Shown here: piece by piece, positions 27,079-37,216 of the stretch
Position numbering within the stretch: the stretch's first letter is position 1
Layout of the letters: the number at the start of each line of letters is the position of its first letter
NCBI RefSeq assembly: GCF_001435295.1
Contig: NZ_CM003594.1
Coordinates: 2,748,574-2,812,573, forward strand
Source: Psychrobacter sp. P11F6
GTDB taxonomy: Bacteria; Pseudomonadota; Gammaproteobacteria; Pseudomonadales; Moraxellaceae
DNA length: 64,000 bases
Direction: 5' to 3'
Notes under the pieces: generated by a model
Seen by the model: only the letters and a program-made list of their open reading frames with translations
The model's database searches: none
Told to the model about the DNA's origin: nothing
Position numbers and translations under genes: made by a program

Positions 27079-27408
27079 ATGTCCTTATTTGCCATTATTG
27101 GTCATGACGTGGCCAATAGCAGCGCACAACGTCAGATTACCCGCGCTGAACATGTCGAACGCTTGCAAGCTTTAGATCATGACAATCGACTGATTATCGC
27201 TGGTCCAACACCTATCGAGCATGGCAAAGATGAGATGTCAGGCAGCTTAATTATTGCTGACTTTGACTCTGCAGAAGCAGCGCAATCATGGGCGAATGAT
27301 GAGCCTTACTTACGTGATGGCGTGTACAGTCACGTAGATATCAAACCCTTTATCCATACATTGCCAAAAGCGGATGACAGCGCATCAGCTAAAGTAGCAA
27401 AATCGTGA
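27079..27408 (+). CDS. yciI: YciI family protein
   Basis: A 109-residue YciI-like protein with a ferredoxin-like fold. It carries the family residues: HVERLQAL with the conserved His, IIAGPTP, and DPY-type motif NDEPYLRDGVYSHVDIKPF. E. coli YciI is 98 residues; the extra tail here is Ala/Ser/Lys-rich. GAGG upstream sets the start. Its stop codon overlaps the GTG start of the next gene. The reaction is unknown, although some relatives are dehydrochlorinases. Confidence 0.92.
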   Translation: MSLFAIIGHDVANSSAQRQITRAEHVERLQALDHDNRLIIAGPTPIEHGKDEMSGSLIIADFDSAEAAQSWANDEPYLRDGVYSHVDIKPFIHTLPKADDSASAKVAKS

Positions 27409-27845
27409 TTCAGTGCCTATCTTTGTTAAAAAGTCGCTCTTATCAGCGTAGCATTGTTAGTATGATTTTTATGGCTACTGTTTCAGCACAGGCTGCGCCG
27501 ACGGTGACAGCTATCGATGTGGCTGATCCAACACTCACGACACCCGTGCCAGCTCAACCAATATCGACCGCTCAACCAACAAAAAACTCAGTGATGAATA
27601 TCAGCGATACATTGGCGGCGCAATTACAACCATCTGATAAAGCGTTATCCGATGCCAATCAGCAGCTATTAAGCCGTAATGCACAGTTGCAGCGCGAGTT
27701 GAATGACTTGCAAACTCAAGTGAATGTTTTGGTCTACGAGAGCAAAGGTCAGCTTTTTTTATACGGTGCATTTACTGTGTTAATTAGCTTACTGGTCGGT
27801 ATTTTTATTTCTTGGTTGGTGTTTGTCCGCCGTGAACGCTGGTAA
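27405..27845 (+). CDS. Predicted membrane protein with coiled coil, function unknown
   Basis: A 146-residue protein not assigned to a family. A hydrophobic N-terminal segment ending in AQA (about residue 30) looks like a signal peptide. A Pro/Thr-rich linker follows, then a probable coiled coil (ALSDANQQLLSRNAQLQRELND) and one C-terminal membrane helix (LYGAFTVLISLLVGIFISWLVF) with a basic tail (RRERW). The GTG start overlaps the yciI stop (GTGA), suggesting coupling; an ATG at 27462 is an alternative start. This layout resembles small envelope proteins. Confidence 0.75.
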   Translation: MIQCLSLLKSRSYQRSIVSMIFMATVSAQAAPTVTAIDVADPTLTTPVPAQPISTAQPTKNSVMNISDTLAAQLQPSDKALSDANQQLLSRNAQLQRELNDLQTQVNVLVYESKGQLFLYGAFTVLISLLVGIFISWLVFVRRERW

Positions 27846-27889
27846 CTAGTACCACGCGCTTTTTATTGATTTATCTTATGTGACTGTCT

Positions 27890-30061
27890 ATGTCTAAATC
27901 CATGTTCGAATCAAAAGATACTGATACATCGTCGACACCCTCTAAAAACACTCAGTCACTAAGCATTCACTCATCAAATATCACCCCTGCCAAGATTGAT
28001 TGGCAGATGGATGATACGGGTAATAAAGTGCCTGTATCGGGTGAGTTTGGTGATGTTTACTTCTCAAATGCTGATGGTTTAGCGGAATCGCGTCATGTGT
28101 TTTTGGCGCACAATCAATTGCCTGAACGACTGACCAATCTTGCACCAAAGCAATGCTTTACGGTTGCTGAATTGGGCTTTGGTACTGGACTGAATTTTCT
28201 CGCTACATGGCAGCTATGGCGACAGCTGCGAGATATACACCCTCAATTAGCAACTGCAAAACTGCATTTTATTACCACTGAAAAGTTCCCGATACCCCTT
28301 ACCGACCTTACCCAAATACTTGCCTTATGGGGACAGCGCGCGCCTGAATTGACAACACTGATTGAGCTATTATTAGCGGCCTATCCGCCTCTTATCGCGG
28401 GCTGTCATCGTTTGAGTTTCTTTGATGATAATTTGACTTTTGATATATGGTTGGGTGACGCTGCTGAGAGCTTAGCCAAACTGGCAAATAACTCTTCTAG
28501 CTTGCATGCACCTTATGTTGACGCTTGGTTTTTAGATGGTTTTGCGCCCTCTTGCAATAGTACATTGTGGGCGGATAGTATTTTTGCACAAATACAGCGT
28601 TTATCACGACCCAATACAACTGCCGCCACCTATAGCTGTGCCGGCATCGTCAAACGTGCGCTGCAAGATTGTGGCTTTCAGATTAAAAAAGTGAAAGGCT
28701 TTGGTCGTAAGAACGAAATGCTAACGGCGGTCATGCTAGATACCATAAATTTAACTGACAATAGTAAAGACACCAATAGTAAAGACATCACCTCTTACAA
28801 TAAAGACATCACCTTTTACAATAATGCTAGCACCGCCGCGCCCGACAACGATAGCCAATCTGCCAAACCCACTGACAACCTGCCCGCCCATAGCATTGTC
28901 ATTGGCGCTGGCGTTTCGGGGCTATTAACGGCTTGGTCACTGGCCAATCGTGGTATTCAAGTGACTTTGCTAGATAAATCAGCACCTTTGGCGGGCGCAT
29001 CAGGCAACCCTCGCGCCCTACTTGCCCCCAAGATGACGCCCATTCATCATGTCGACGAACATTTGCATACCATAGGCTATCTCTATAGCAGCAGGCTATA
29101 TCGATGCCTAAATGTAGACGCTGAAAAATTAGAATTTGTGCCAATACTTGAACCAACGGGCGCTCTTGATCTACTTATGAAAGCCAATATTGGCACAGAG
29201 CAAATCGCTGATTATCCCGATGAGATGGCCACCACACTATCCCATGAGCAGGCGCAAACTGTCAGCGGGTTAAAAACACAAGATTTATCAGAGAACTTGT
29301 ATTTACCACAGTCTGGCTTGGTCAATCCACAAGCATTAAAAGATACTATCCTAATGCATCCGCTCATCCACTTTCAGCAAGTAGAGGTAAAGAGTATTAG
29401 CGAAACAGAAGAAAGTGTTTGTATCGAGGGCAATAATCAGGATAAGCAGACGATATCCATTAGCGCTGATAATGTGGTCATTTGCGCAGCTTTTGAGAGT
29501 CATCAACTGGACAAGCGTATTTTTGATTGTCGTAAAATTCGCGGTCAGCTTTCTTGGTTTACGCCCACAACCGAGCAGCTCACCATATTGCCCAAAATAC
29601 CGCTTAAATACAGCGGTTACTGTGCGTTATTTACCGCGCAAACAGGCGATGCACAATTGAACGATGTTGTAGAACAGCACTCTCAGTTTTTATTAGGCGC
29701 AAGCTTTATACGCAATGATACCGACATAGATATCCGCACAGAAGAGCATCAGATTAGCCGCGACAAACTAGTGACTGCCATTCCTGAGATGGACTCGATT
29801 ATTCCAACAGATATTAGTTTGTGGCAAGGACGGGTGGGGATTCGTACGCAAACGCCTGATTACCATCCTATCGTTGGAGCGTTAGCAGACAGCAAACGAA
29901 CTTGGGTGATGAGTGCCATGGGAGCTAAGGGGTATGCCATCGCACCAATATGTGCTGAAGCGCTAACAGATATGATGTTAGGAACATTTGCCCCCTTATC
30001 AACAGCGATGCTTGCGCGCCTGTCGCCAAATCGTACGCGTTTACAAACACCGCTTACTTGA
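27890..30061 (+). CDS. mnmC: tRNA wobble-uridine modification enzyme MnmC (bifunctional)
   Basis: MnmC completes mnm5(s2)U34 in tRNAs. The N-terminal methyltransferase (about 30-280) has [14 protein letters not shown] and the catalytic-region motif [14 protein letters not shown]. The C-terminal FAD oxidase starts at [21 protein letters not shown] (about 335) and ends with [15 protein letters not shown]. At 723 residues it is longer than E. coli MnmC (668). The extra length is an N-terminal polar region and an interdomain linker made of repeats ([10 protein letters not shown], then [10 protein letters not shown]). The start ATG has an in-frame ATG four codons on. Both activities appear intact. 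Confidence 0.95.
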   Translation: MSKSMFESKDTDTSSTPSKNTQSLSIHSSNITPAKIDWQMDDTGNKVPVSGEFGDVYFSNADGLAESRHVFLAHNQLPERLTNLAPKQCFTVAELGFGTGLNFLATWQLWRQLRDIHPQLATAKLHFITTEKFPIPLTDLTQILALWGQRAPELTTLIELLLAAYPPLIAGCHRLSFFDDNLTFDIWLGDAAESLAKLANNSSSLHAPYVDAWFLDGFAPSCNSTLWADSIFAQIQRLSRPNTTAATYSCAGIVKRALQDCGFQIKKVKGFGRKNEMLTAVMLDTINLTDNSKDTNSKDITSYNKDITFYNNASTAAPDNDSQSAKPTDNLPAHSIVIGAGVSGLLTAWSLANRGIQVTLLDKSAPLAGASGNPRALLAPKMTPIHHVDEHLHTIGYLYSSRLYRCLNVDAEKLEFVPILEPTGALDLLMKANIGTEQIADYPDEMATTLSHEQAQTVSGLKTQDLSENLYLPQSGLVNPQALKDTILMHPLIHFQQVEVKSISETEESVCIEGNNQDKQTISISADNVVICAAFESHQLDKRIFDCRKIRGQLSWFTPTTEQLTILPKIPLKYSGYCALFTAQTGDAQLNDVVEQHSQFLLGASFIRNDTDIDIRTEEHQISRDKLVTAIPEMDSIIPTDISLWQGRVGIRTQTPDYHPIVGALADSKRTWVMSAMGAKGYAIAPICAEALTDMMLGTFAPLSTAMLARLSPNRTRLQTPLT
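28760..28824 (+). repeat. Short coding repeats in the mnmC linker
   Basis: Related units (AATAGTAAAGACA and CAATAAAGACATCACC) recur in the region joining the two MnmC domains. They keep the reading frame and encode Asn/Lys/Asp-rich linker residues, so length changes would be tolerated. Confidence 0.6.
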
Positions 30062-30078
30062 GATTTTTAGTCAAAGGT

Positions 30079-30639
30079 TTAATCACTGCCTTCCATTCTA
30101 GATTTAACCGCGCCAAAAAGTGATTTTCCAGTGTCAGAGTCGCGGGACTCTTGATGACCAATTTTAGTACTACTTTGAGTATCAGTCGTAATCATTGGTG
30201 CAGTTAAAGTGCGAATCTGTGCTTCGTCACGGGTGTTTTTTTGGATGGTCACTGCAGCAAATAAACTCATGGTAAATGCCATCATATAAAATCCTTTTTC
30301 ACTTAAGCTTAAACTTCCCGCATTCATCAAACCAATCGCGATTAGCGCAATGGATAATCCAAGAGCCGCCCAGCTGATTAGATAATACATATTGGTTGTT
30401 GGGATACCTTCACTACGATCACGAAGGGTTTTTTGCAAACTAATTGCTGAATAAAGACCTAGCGCCAGCACTGCTATATAATAGCCTTTTTCATTTAATA
30501 ACATACTCTGTGCATTCCATAAGCCAAGTAAATACGCTAGGACACCCACCAACATCACCGCCCAAGAAGTCCCGACGTAAGCAGTAGTTGGTTTATAAGC
30601 GGCTAACTGACTCTTCGTAATCGTGTCATTATTCATCAT
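30079..30639 (-). CDS. YiaA/YiaB family inner membrane protein
   Basis: A 186-residue membrane protein with two repeats of the YiaAB two-helix domain. Each repeat pairs helices around a LSEKGxYM/LNEKGYY motif: SMLLNEKGYYIAVLALGLYSAISLQKTLRD and SLSLSEKGFYMMAFTMSLFAAVTIQKNTRD contain the same pattern. The C-terminal 50 residues are polar and probably cytoplasmic. Function is unknown. It converges with mnmC across only 17 bp. Confidence 0.88.
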   Translation of the reverse strand: MMNNDTITKSQLAAYKPTTAYVGTSWAVMLVGVLAYLLGLWNAQSMLLNEKGYYIAVLALGLYSAISLQKTLRDRSEGIPTTNMYYLISWAALGLSIALIAIGLMNAGSLSLSEKGFYMMAFTMSLFAAVTIQKNTRDEAQIRTLTAPMITTDTQSSTKIGHQESRDSDTGKSLFGAVKSRMEGSD

Positions 30640-30831
30640 CTTCCTTAATTAGAAATAGGCAAGCACTTAGTCGTAAGATATATAGTGGTAAGGTACATAA
30701 TAGCGAGATAAACAGTAGCGAGATACAACTTTTATCGACCGCTATTTTGCCTTAACATAACACAAGCATGTTATATTGTAATCTAAAAACATTTTTTTAA
30801 TAAATAGCATTTTTTATGACAGAGTCACGAC

Positions 30832-31464
30832 ATGTCTTTTTTTACCTTACTCATTTTGCTTAGCCTAATTGTTATTGTGCCCATATTTTTTGTGATGAAA
30901 GAAAAGTCTAAGCACACACAGATTGCTTCTATACAGCGGCATCAAGAATACTTGGCTTCTGCAAATCTTGTCGCTACCCAGTCTAAAGCAGGTATGACTG
31001 TAAACAACGAGGTAAATCATGAGCGAGCTAACGGGCTCAGCATGATTAACTTTTCAGCTCGACATCCTTTTATCAAGCTACTTTATGACGAGCAAGTACC
31101 TAAGACGTTTCGATCTGTGATGGACGATATTGGACAACAATATGAGTCTACCCATCATGAAGAAATCACTGAATCACAGCTATTTACTCTCAATAAACTC
31201 ATCACCACACGTGTTCCAGAATTGATTGGCGACTACCTTAGCCTCGATCAACATTATGCCAAAACAGTCATTATCGATACCGACAAACAAAATACCAGCT
31301 ATGACATGGTATTAGATCAATTAAACTCGATTTTAGACTTTTCTCAAAAGCTCAATATCCAAAGCCAAAGTGGCGTTGTAGACAAGCTACTTGCCAGCCG
31401 TCGATACTTAGATGACGTGTATAAAGAAAGCGGTATGGCAGCCGACAACCTAAAACTGAAATAA
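30832..31464 (+). CDS. Membrane-anchored protein, function unknown
   Basis: A 210-residue protein with one N-terminal membrane helix (residues 2-22) and a charged, helical remainder. I do not recognise the family. Coding is supported by the long frame, the clean anchor and the even codon use. The soluble part contains ARHPFIKLLYDEQVPKTFRSVMDDI and a C-terminal helix LLASRRYLDDVYKES. Nearby genes give no functional hint. The upstream spacer has a short direct repeat (AATAGCGAGATA and AGTAGCGAGATA near 30690-30725). Confidence 0.7.
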   Translation: MSFFTLLILLSLIVIVPIFFVMKEKSKHTQIASIQRHQEYLASANLVATQSKAGMTVNNEVNHERANGLSMINFSARHPFIKLLYDEQVPKTFRSVMDDIGQQYESTHHEEITESQLFTLNKLITTRVPELIGDYLSLDQHYAKTVIIDTDKQNTSYDMVLDQLNSILDFSQKLNIQSQSGVVDKLLASRRYLDDVYKESGMAADNLKLK

Positions 31465-31580
31465 TAATGCCTGTAGATAATAAGCAAGAAATTGATAACA
31501 ATAGCAGATGACGGTCATATTTGACTTTGAGGGTTAAATAATTCTACGTCGTTCACTATATTTAAACAAAAACTCTGCCA

Positions 31581-32222
31581 ATGGGTAGCCGTATGATTAT
31601 GAAAATCGATGCTCTTACAATTGCAAAATCAAAACCCTATTTTCAGGCGATTTCTGCTATTTTTTTAAGTCTCTCACTATTGAGTGCTTGCCAAAAAACA
31701 CCAGAGCCTGAGACAGATAACGAAACAATCTCTGAAGCGGCAGTACAAACCACACCCGTGACTAGCAATATTAATGTTGATACGACCGCTGATAATGGTG
31801 ATGATATCGCAAATTCTGAAGTAAGCTCAGAACAAGATGTAAGCTTAACTAAGCTAGAAAATGACCTTGGTGCAACAGACTCGGTAGCAAACAATACTGC
31901 CATAGCACCAAATCCAGAACAAGCCATTAAAGGCGCGCAAATTACTGATGTCCGTTATAAAAATGCGGCTGGTGAATCACTCTCGGTCGTTTTTGAAACC
32001 TCGGCAGCAGGCGTACTCAACGCTATCATTAGCCTACCTAATAAACCAAAAATGACACTAAGTGCACCTGAAGGTCAAGGCAATAACCCGACTTATCGAT
32101 CAAGCGATGGCAGCATCGAGCTGGTCAGTCATGCTGGTGGTGGTACTATCGACCTTGTCCAAAATAACAAAATTACTAGCTTTGATGCAGTCAGTGCCGA
32201 AGCAGAAGTCATCACTGAGTAA
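31581..32222 (+). CDS. Predicted lipoprotein, possibly MliC-like
   Basis: A 213-residue lipoprotein with lipobox LLSAC (about Cys37). Residues 40-115 are acidic, Thr/Ser/Asn-rich and probably disordered. The C-terminal domain (about 118-205) is beta-rich: ITDVRYKNAAGESLSVVFET, later PKMTLSAPEGQGNNPTYRSSDGSIEL. This spacing loosely resembles MliC-type lysozyme inhibitors, but the family's conserved cysteines are missing, so that remains a guess. Three in-frame ATGs lie close together (M1, M5, M7). It ends 60 bp before a bidirectional terminator. Confidence 0.7.
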   Translation: MGSRMIMKIDALTIAKSKPYFQAISAIFLSLSLLSACQKTPEPETDNETISEAAVQTTPVTSNINVDTTADNGDDIANSEVSSEQDVSLTKLENDLGATDSVANNTAIAPNPEQAIKGAQITDVRYKNAAGESLSVVFETSAAGVLNAIISLPNKPKMTLSAPEGQGNNPTYRSSDGSIELVSHAGGGTIDLVQNNKITSFDAVSAEAEVITE

Positions 32223-32283
32223 TTGATTAAAAAATACAGCTTAGCACCTTTAAAAAGTTACATAAAAAAATCTCTTGAGCATT

Positions 32284-32322
32284 AAAAAGGCGACAAATAT
32301 TTATGATATTTGCCGCCTTTTT
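32284..32322. terminator. Bidirectional terminator between convergent genes
   Basis: AAAAAGGCG(A)CAAATAT pairs with ATATTTG(C)CGCCTTTTT around a five-base loop, with T runs on both strands. It separates the lipoprotein gene from the DUF4112 gene. Confidence 0.92.
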
Positions 32323-32340
32323 AATGCTATTAACTTTTCT

Positions 32341-33015
32341 CTAGCCAAATCCAGTTACTTTGCCAAACAGACTGACCAGCCAACTGATTACTGCCCACAG
32401 TCCCCAACCAACCACCACAATAACGATCAATCCCAACAGATCGGGAATGTGCAAATACAGCCATGCAATGATAGGATTGTGCCAAAAAGCGCCAAAACGG
32501 CTACGCTGTTTGTCTTCTAGCGATTGATGCAAAAACGGCCGATCCATGTGCATCGTTTCAGTAATACCATATTCATCGTGCAGATGCTCATGCACGATGC
32601 CTAAAGTCTTACGACTGGGGCGAATAAAAATATCGAGCAGCGTGCCAATACCCGGTACGATACCAACGACCATATCAATGAGTGCCAGTCTGACCGCAGG
32701 CGTCATTTTATGCGCTGGTACTCCCAGCTGACGCCCTAATACAAAAGCATAGCTGGTTAAAGCCAGTCCCGCTAAATCTCCTGCCAGCGGAATCGTCGAA
32801 AGCGCCGCATCTGCACCCATGCCTTGTTTGGTAAAAGGCACACGTACCAGCGAATCCATCGTATTAGCAAACTTAGCCAATTTACGCTCGGTGGCGATCA
32901 CTTGTTCGCGTGTTAATCCATGCTCAGCTAGCTTTGCTTGATAATCGATGACAGGTGCATTGGCATCAGAAGATTTTTTCGCTTTTGACTTTGAGAGCTT
33001 TTTGAAATTATCCAT
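32341..33015 (-). CDS. DUF4112 membrane protein
   Basis: A 224-residue protein of the DUF4112 family. The conserved core is [24 protein letters not shown]...[26 protein letters not shown], followed by [25 protein letters not shown]. Hydrophobic stretches occur within this core, and a clear C-terminal helix pair lies near 185-215. Function is unknown. Its ATG overlaps the end of ubiA by eight bases (ATGGATAA), so the two are translationally coupled, a hint that it acts at the membrane near quinone synthesis, although that is only context. Confidence 0.88.
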   Translation of the reverse strand: MDNFKKLSKSKAKKSSDANAPVIDYQAKLAEHGLTREQVIATERKLAKFANTMDSLVRVPFTKQGMGADAALSTIPLAGDLAGLALTSYAFVLGRQLGVPAHKMTPAVRLALIDMVVGIVPGIGTLLDIFIRPSRKTLGIVHEHLHDEYGITETMHMDRPFLHQSLEDKQRSRFGAFWHNPIIAWLYLHIPDLLGLIVIVVVGWGLWAVISWLVSLFGKVTGFG

Positions 33016-33925
33016 TTAAAGTCGTCCATAGACAAGCGATTGCAATGAGAGCAAAGACGTAACGCCCTACCCATATATTGGCTAAAAACGCCTGAAAACA
33101 GGCTCTTGCATTACGAGTAGCACAAGCGCTATTTTGCTTAGCAAACATCATCGCAACTAACGCCAAGCCAAATACTGGCGTCAGGCCTAAGCTTGTCGGT
33201 GCAAAGTAATGCCAAATGACCGCGCCCATAATAAGCAAAAACAATGTTTGTAGCAGCGAGATAATAATCACATCATAGCGACCAAATAATATCGCCGTTG
33301 ATTTGACCCCAATTTTTAAATCATCTTCACGGTCAGCCATAGCATACTGGGTATCATAAGCCACGGTCCAACACATATAAGCGACAAATAACAGCCAACA
33401 CCATATATCAGGCGCGCCTTGTATCGCCACATACGCCATCGGTATCGCCCAACCAAACGCCGCTGCTAAAAATACTTGCGGCAAATGGGTAAAACGCTTC
33501 ATAAATGGATAAATGAATGCCAATAACGCTGCGCCAAGCGACCAGTAAAATACGGCTATCGGCAAAAAGAACAGCAAACTGGCACTGAGTAATACCAATA
33601 CTAAAAAAGCAGCGACTGCTTCTTTAGCAGACAGACGCCCATCAGCTAATGGACGGCCTTTGGTGCGGGTCACATGACCATCGACCTTACGATCGGCAAA
33701 ATCATTGATCGCGCAACCTGCCGCCCGCATAAAAATTGCGCCAAGCGCAAAAATCACCAACATCTTAAGACTTGGTAGAGCTGCACTTGAACCTTGCTGT
33801 TGCGCTTGACCCATCGCCGCCAGCATTACGCCCCATAGCGTTGGCCATAATAATAGCTCAATACCTACTGGTTTATCAAAGCGCGTCAGCTGCAGGTAAG
33901 CTTGTAGTTTGTCGTTAAATGTCAT
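33008..33925 (-). CDS. ubiA: 4-hydroxybenzoate octaprenyltransferase
   Basis: UbiA attaches the polyprenyl chain to 4-hydroxybenzoate in ubiquinone synthesis, in the inner membrane. The two Asp-rich motifs needed for Mg-diphosphate binding are present: [20 protein letters not shown] (about 74) and the second motif near [19 protein letters not shown]. Eight to nine hydrophobic helices are visible. At 305 residues it is slightly longer than E. coli UbiA (290). No ubiC is adjacent. The gene overlaps DUF4112 downstream. Confidence 0.95.
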   Translation of the reverse strand: MTFNDKLQAYLQLTRFDKPVGIELLLWPTLWGVMLAAMGQAQQQGSSAALPSLKMLVIFALGAIFMRAAGCAINDFADRKVDGHVTRTKGRPLADGRLSAKEAVAAFLVLVLLSASLLFFLPIAVFYWSLGAALLAFIYPFMKRFTHLPQVFLAAAFGWAIPMAYVAIQGAPDIWCWLLFVAYMCWTVAYDTQYAMADREDDLKIGVKSTAILFGRYDVIIISLLQTLFLLIMGAVIWHYFAPTSLGLTPVFGLALVAMMFAKQNSACATRNARACFQAFLANIWVGRYVFALIAIACLWTTLNG

Positions 33926-34032
33926 GGCTTTTTATTATCATTAATAGAAGGTTTTTTTGTGCGTGTTTGCCTACTTTTTCGGCAGCTCTTATATGAAGTG
34001 CTATTACATTGAATTATTAATACATTGGCGAG

Positions 34033-34275
34033 CTACTGAATTTGCTGCCACAATTTGTTGGCCTCGATGAGCGACAGCTCAGGATATTGTTTGCGTAAGG
34101 CTTTAATGGCAGGGATTTTGTCTTTTGGTGCGGCTTGTTGACGCAAAAATGCCACATAATCTTCAGGACGACTGAACTCTTTTAAACGGGCTTCCAACCT
34201 TAATATTCGGGTGCGCAAAATGATATTTATTAATAATAATCCTGCACCCATGATCCAAATAATTAGCGTCGACAT
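34033..34275 (-). CDS. Small membrane-anchored protein, function unknown
   Basis: An 80-residue protein with an N-terminal membrane helix (residues 3-20) and a charged helical tail. The C-terminus IKALRKQYPELSLIEANKLWQQI resembles the C-terminal helices of ribosomal protein L7/L12 (the pattern IKxxRxxxxLxLxEAKxLV), so it may be an L7/L12-CTD-like domain. AGGAGAAGG upstream is a strong ribosome site. It lies 100 bp before ubiA on the same strand. Confidence 0.8.
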   Translation of the reverse strand: MSTLIIWIMGAGLLLINIILRTRILRLEARLKEFSRPEDYVAFLRQQAAPKDKIPAIKALRKQYPELSLIEANKLWQQIQ

Positions 34276-34420
34276 TCCCTTCTCCTAAATCTAATCACTC
34301 TCAATTTTACAAATATGGAGTTGCTAACTGCGCGCTCTAAGCTCAATAACTGAGTCAAATAACTTAGTTCAACAGCTAAGTTCAATCGCTAGGCGCATTT
34401 ATTATGATGAGAAACGGCTA

Positions 34421-35341
34421 TTAAACAAAATAACCATCAAAGCGTACGGCTTCGTTATGCCAGCTCTCACTTGGTTGTTGATGCGCAAGTAACGGTGCAA
34501 ATTGCGGACGCTTAACGACCACGCGCCCCTGTATGTTTGTGTTCTGTCCCTTTTGACGGATGACTGCTTGCGCACTTTGTAGCAACTGTTCTTCTTGTTC
34601 TAGCGTTGGTGGGCTAGCCAATTGGTGTAAGGCTTGCATATGCTTGCCCACTTTAGCGCCTTTACCCGTTTTGCTATCTTGGTAACTGTCTTCCGGAAAC
34701 ATAGGATCCAGATACACCACATCGACTGCTTTCATATCGATTTCTTTAGTGTCATCTATCGCATCCGCTGCTAGAGTTGCAAAATAGCCAAGCGCATCGG
34801 TATTGATAATATGCAGACGGCTCATCAGCTTTTGCCAATTTGCTAGCACACTCATACGCTGCTGTTCTACTAACAATAACAATGCCATCAAGGGCTGTTG
34901 CTCGAGCATAATGACCTGTGCGCCCGTACTGGCTAATATCAAGCTGTCATGACCAAAGCCTGCTGTGGCATCGATAACATGACTGTCAGATGTGATTTTG
35001 ACTGCTTGTAATAATAACTCAGACTTACGCCCCGCACTCACCACACGGCGTTGCAGCTTATCCCATTCTGGTGCAACGCTTAACCCATCGCTCAGCCATG
35101 ATAGCTTGTTTTTTTCATCCAACAACAATATAGGTTGGGTAGCTGTCTGGCTTAACTGCTGGCGCCGTTTTTGACTAAGCTTATCGGTAAACAGCTCAAG
35201 GTGTAAAATAATGGGCAGCTGATGTGCAATGATCAACGCTTGTATATCTGCAACCTGACTATGCTGCGACTCGCTGACATAGTATAGTTGGCAGTGCATA
35301 ATGTTACTACTCTGTTTGAACCCTTGGCGTGAAGCAGTCAT
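34421..35341 (-). CDS. rsmJ: 16S rRNA (guanine(1516)-N2)-methyltransferase
   Basis: RsmJ methylates G1516 of 16S rRNA. The SAM-binding region IDATAGFGHDSLILASTGAQVIMLEQ and the catalytic-region motif DVVYLDPMFPED, followed by KVGKHMQALHQL, are diagnostic. At 306 residues it is longer than E. coli RsmJ (250), partly from the N-terminus and partly from a loop (DTKEIDMKAVD). An internal ATG at 35299 is an alternative start. The AT-rich spacer downstream (34340-34390) contains three related 13-15 nt units. Confidence 0.92.
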   Translation of the reverse strand: MTASRQGFKQSSNIMHCQLYYVSESQHSQVADIQALIIAHQLPIILHLELFTDKLSQKRRQQLSQTATQPILLLDEKNKLSWLSDGLSVAPEWDKLQRRVVSAGRKSELLLQAVKITSDSHVIDATAGFGHDSLILASTGAQVIMLEQQPLMALLLLVEQQRMSVLANWQKLMSRLHIINTDALGYFATLAADAIDDTKEIDMKAVDVVYLDPMFPEDSYQDSKTGKGAKVGKHMQALHQLASPPTLEQEEQLLQSAQAVIRQKGQNTNIQGRVVVKRPQFAPLLAHQQPSESWHNEAVRFDGYFV

Positions 35342-35389
35342 CTCTACTTTCCTATTCGCGGCAGGCTAGACCCAATCCTACAATCGGCT

Positions 35390-36232
35390 CTAGCCTGCCA
35401 TTTGATAACCGAAACCCCAAGCCGCTATTAATACAATGATGCCAGTAATAATGCGTAACCACGCAAATATTTTAAAATCGCGACGACTGACCCATTCTAC
35501 TAGCAAACGGATACAGAGTAAGGCGACGATAAATGACACCACCGTACCTATACCTAATACCAGCCAATCCTCGCTATTGGTTAATACGTCATGATGCTTT
35601 AGCAAATCCAATAATGCCGCGCCCACGATGACTGGAATACCCAAAAAGAAAGAAAATTCAGCGGAAGCTTTACGTGAGACGCCGAGCCATAGCGCGCCGA
35701 TAATTGTCGCGCCTGAGCGTGATGTTCCCGGTATCAATGCCAGACATTGCAGCAGACCAATCATCAACGCGGTTTTTAGGCCGACGTCTTCTGCTTCTTG
35801 CGCAATAATCGTTTTCGGGCGATTTTCTACATAGAATATCAATAAACCACCGATAATCAGCATAATGGCCACGACGATGGGATTAAATAAATATGATTTA
35901 ATCTCATCAGCGAAGGTGAAGCCAACGATCATCACTGGAATAGTCGCCACAATCAAGCTAAGTCCTAGCTGGCGTGGATTACTCATGCCTTCAGCTTTGC
36001 CTGTCAGCAGACCCATAAGCGCTTGCCATAGTCTGTCCCAGTAATCATAAATGACCGCTAAGATAGCGCCAAGCTGCACCACTACCACAAATAAATCGAC
36101 TTTTTCTTTGGTCCAAAAGCCCATCAAATCCGCTGATAAAATCAAGTAGCCAGTGCTAGAGATGGGTAAAAATTCAGTGATACCTTCAACGATACCCATG
36201 ATAACAGCTTGAATTAATAAAATGATATCCAC
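35390..36232 (-). CDS. uppP: Undecaprenyl-diphosphatase (BacA/UppP)
   Basis: UppP dephosphorylates undecaprenyl diphosphate, recycling the carrier lipid for peptidoglycan synthesis and giving basal bacitracin resistance. The (E/Q)xxxE motif is E16 and E20 in VEGITEFLPISSTGYL, and the second motif is PGTSRSGATI near 165-175. Eight membrane helices are visible, and the length (280) is normal. The start is a GTG with AGGAAA about six bases upstream. It lies between rsmJ and tsaB on the same strand. Confidence 0.95.
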   Translation of the reverse strand: MDIILLIQAVIMGIVEGITEFLPISSTGYLILSADLMGFWTKEKVDLFVVVVQLGAILAVIYDYWDRLWQALMGLLTGKAEGMSNPRQLGLSLIVATIPVMIVGFTFADEIKSYLFNPIVVAIMLIIGGLLIFYVENRPKTIIAQEAEDVGLKTALMIGLLQCLALIPGTSRSGATIIGALWLGVSRKASAEFSFFLGIPVIVGAALLDLLKHHDVLTNSEDWLVLGIGTVVSFIVALLCIRLLVEWVSRRDFKIFAWLRIITGIIVLIAAWGFGYQMAG

Positions 36233-36328
36233 GATGGCTTTCCTAAATATGGATCTATTGGCTAATAGTGTTTTAGAGTATTTTTATATTTTATATAGCA
36301 CTGATAATGGCTAGCATTAATATGATGG

Positions 36329-37015
36329 TTACGCCTTACCTTGCTCTTTGAGCGTTTTCCATGCTTGGTTGCGAAGATACTTTGGTAAAGCTTGCGAGGC
36401 TTCTGTGCCGCCTGTCGCCCTAAATTGAGCAATACCAAGCTGCCCTATCACAGTAGCGTCAGGGTGAATATCTGCCTGAATGATCTGACCGTCATGTAAT
36501 GTTAATAACGGCGCACCATTGCCAGCAATGGGAATATTAAGCACTGTCTGGCTGTCATAATCGAGCAACTGCTCGGTATCTTCGCCATTTTCTTGCTTAA
36601 CCGCCTGCATAAGGTTGTCTATTAGCACATATTGCCCAAAATAAACTTGCTGCATACGCGCATCAAGGGCGCTATACACTTCGGTCACACCATATTTTTG
36701 ATACGCCGCTTGCGCAATCGCTTGTAGGCTTGAGACTCCTACACAAGGAATATCATGGGCGACAGACAATGCTTGTACTACTGCCGTATTAATCCGTATG
36801 CCACTAAAGGCACCAGGACCACGGTTAAATATCAAGGCTTGTAAATCAGCAAGGTTGAGCTTAGCCTCGGACAAAGCGGCGTCAATCATTGGCAGAATTT
36901 GCTGGGTTTGCTGGCGTTTACCCGTCTCCGTATGACTCGATAGCACTTGACCACTGGCATCTAAAATCGCGATCGAACACTGATCAAACACGGTATCCAT
37001 TGCTAAAAACATCAT
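36329..37015 (-). CDS. tsaB: tRNA t6A biosynthesis protein TsaB
   Basis: TsaB is the scaffold partner of TsaD in making threonylcarbamoyladenosine (t6A37) in tRNA. The ASKHA-fold start MDTVFDQCSIAILD and the motif FNRGPGAFSGIRINTAVVQALS are characteristic. The length (228) is like E. coli TsaB (231). TsaD itself is not in the window. It lies downstream of ffh but separated by a terminator. Confidence 0.94.
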   Translation of the reverse strand: MMFLAMDTVFDQCSIAILDASGQVLSSHTETGKRQQTQQILPMIDAALSEAKLNLADLQALIFNRGPGAFSGIRINTAVVQALSVAHDIPCVGVSSLQAIAQAAYQKYGVTEVYSALDARMQQVYFGQYVLIDNLMQAVKQENGEDTEQLLDYDSQTVLNIPIAGNGAPLLTLHDGQIIQADIHPDATVIGQLGIAQFRATGGTEASQALPKYLRNQAWKTLKEQGKA

Positions 37016-37140
37016 AACCTCGGCCTATTGACTTAGCATTATAAAACAGCGCCTATCATAGCATTTAGGATAGGCAAATTTTATTAATTTCTAAATTTTC
37101 ATACTTAATCCATCAATATTTATGGGAACATGACAGGCAT

Positions 37141-37174
37141 AAAAAACCCCAAAGCGACTTACACCTTGGGGTTT
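37141..37174 (-). terminator. Intrinsic terminator of ffh
   Basis: AAAACCCCAA and TTGGGGTTTT form a strong stem with a T run on the minus strand, 43 bp after the ffh stop codon. Confidence 0.92.
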
Positions 37175-37216
37175 TCATTAAGAATTCAATACTATAGCAA
37201 TCTAAGCATCTATCAA

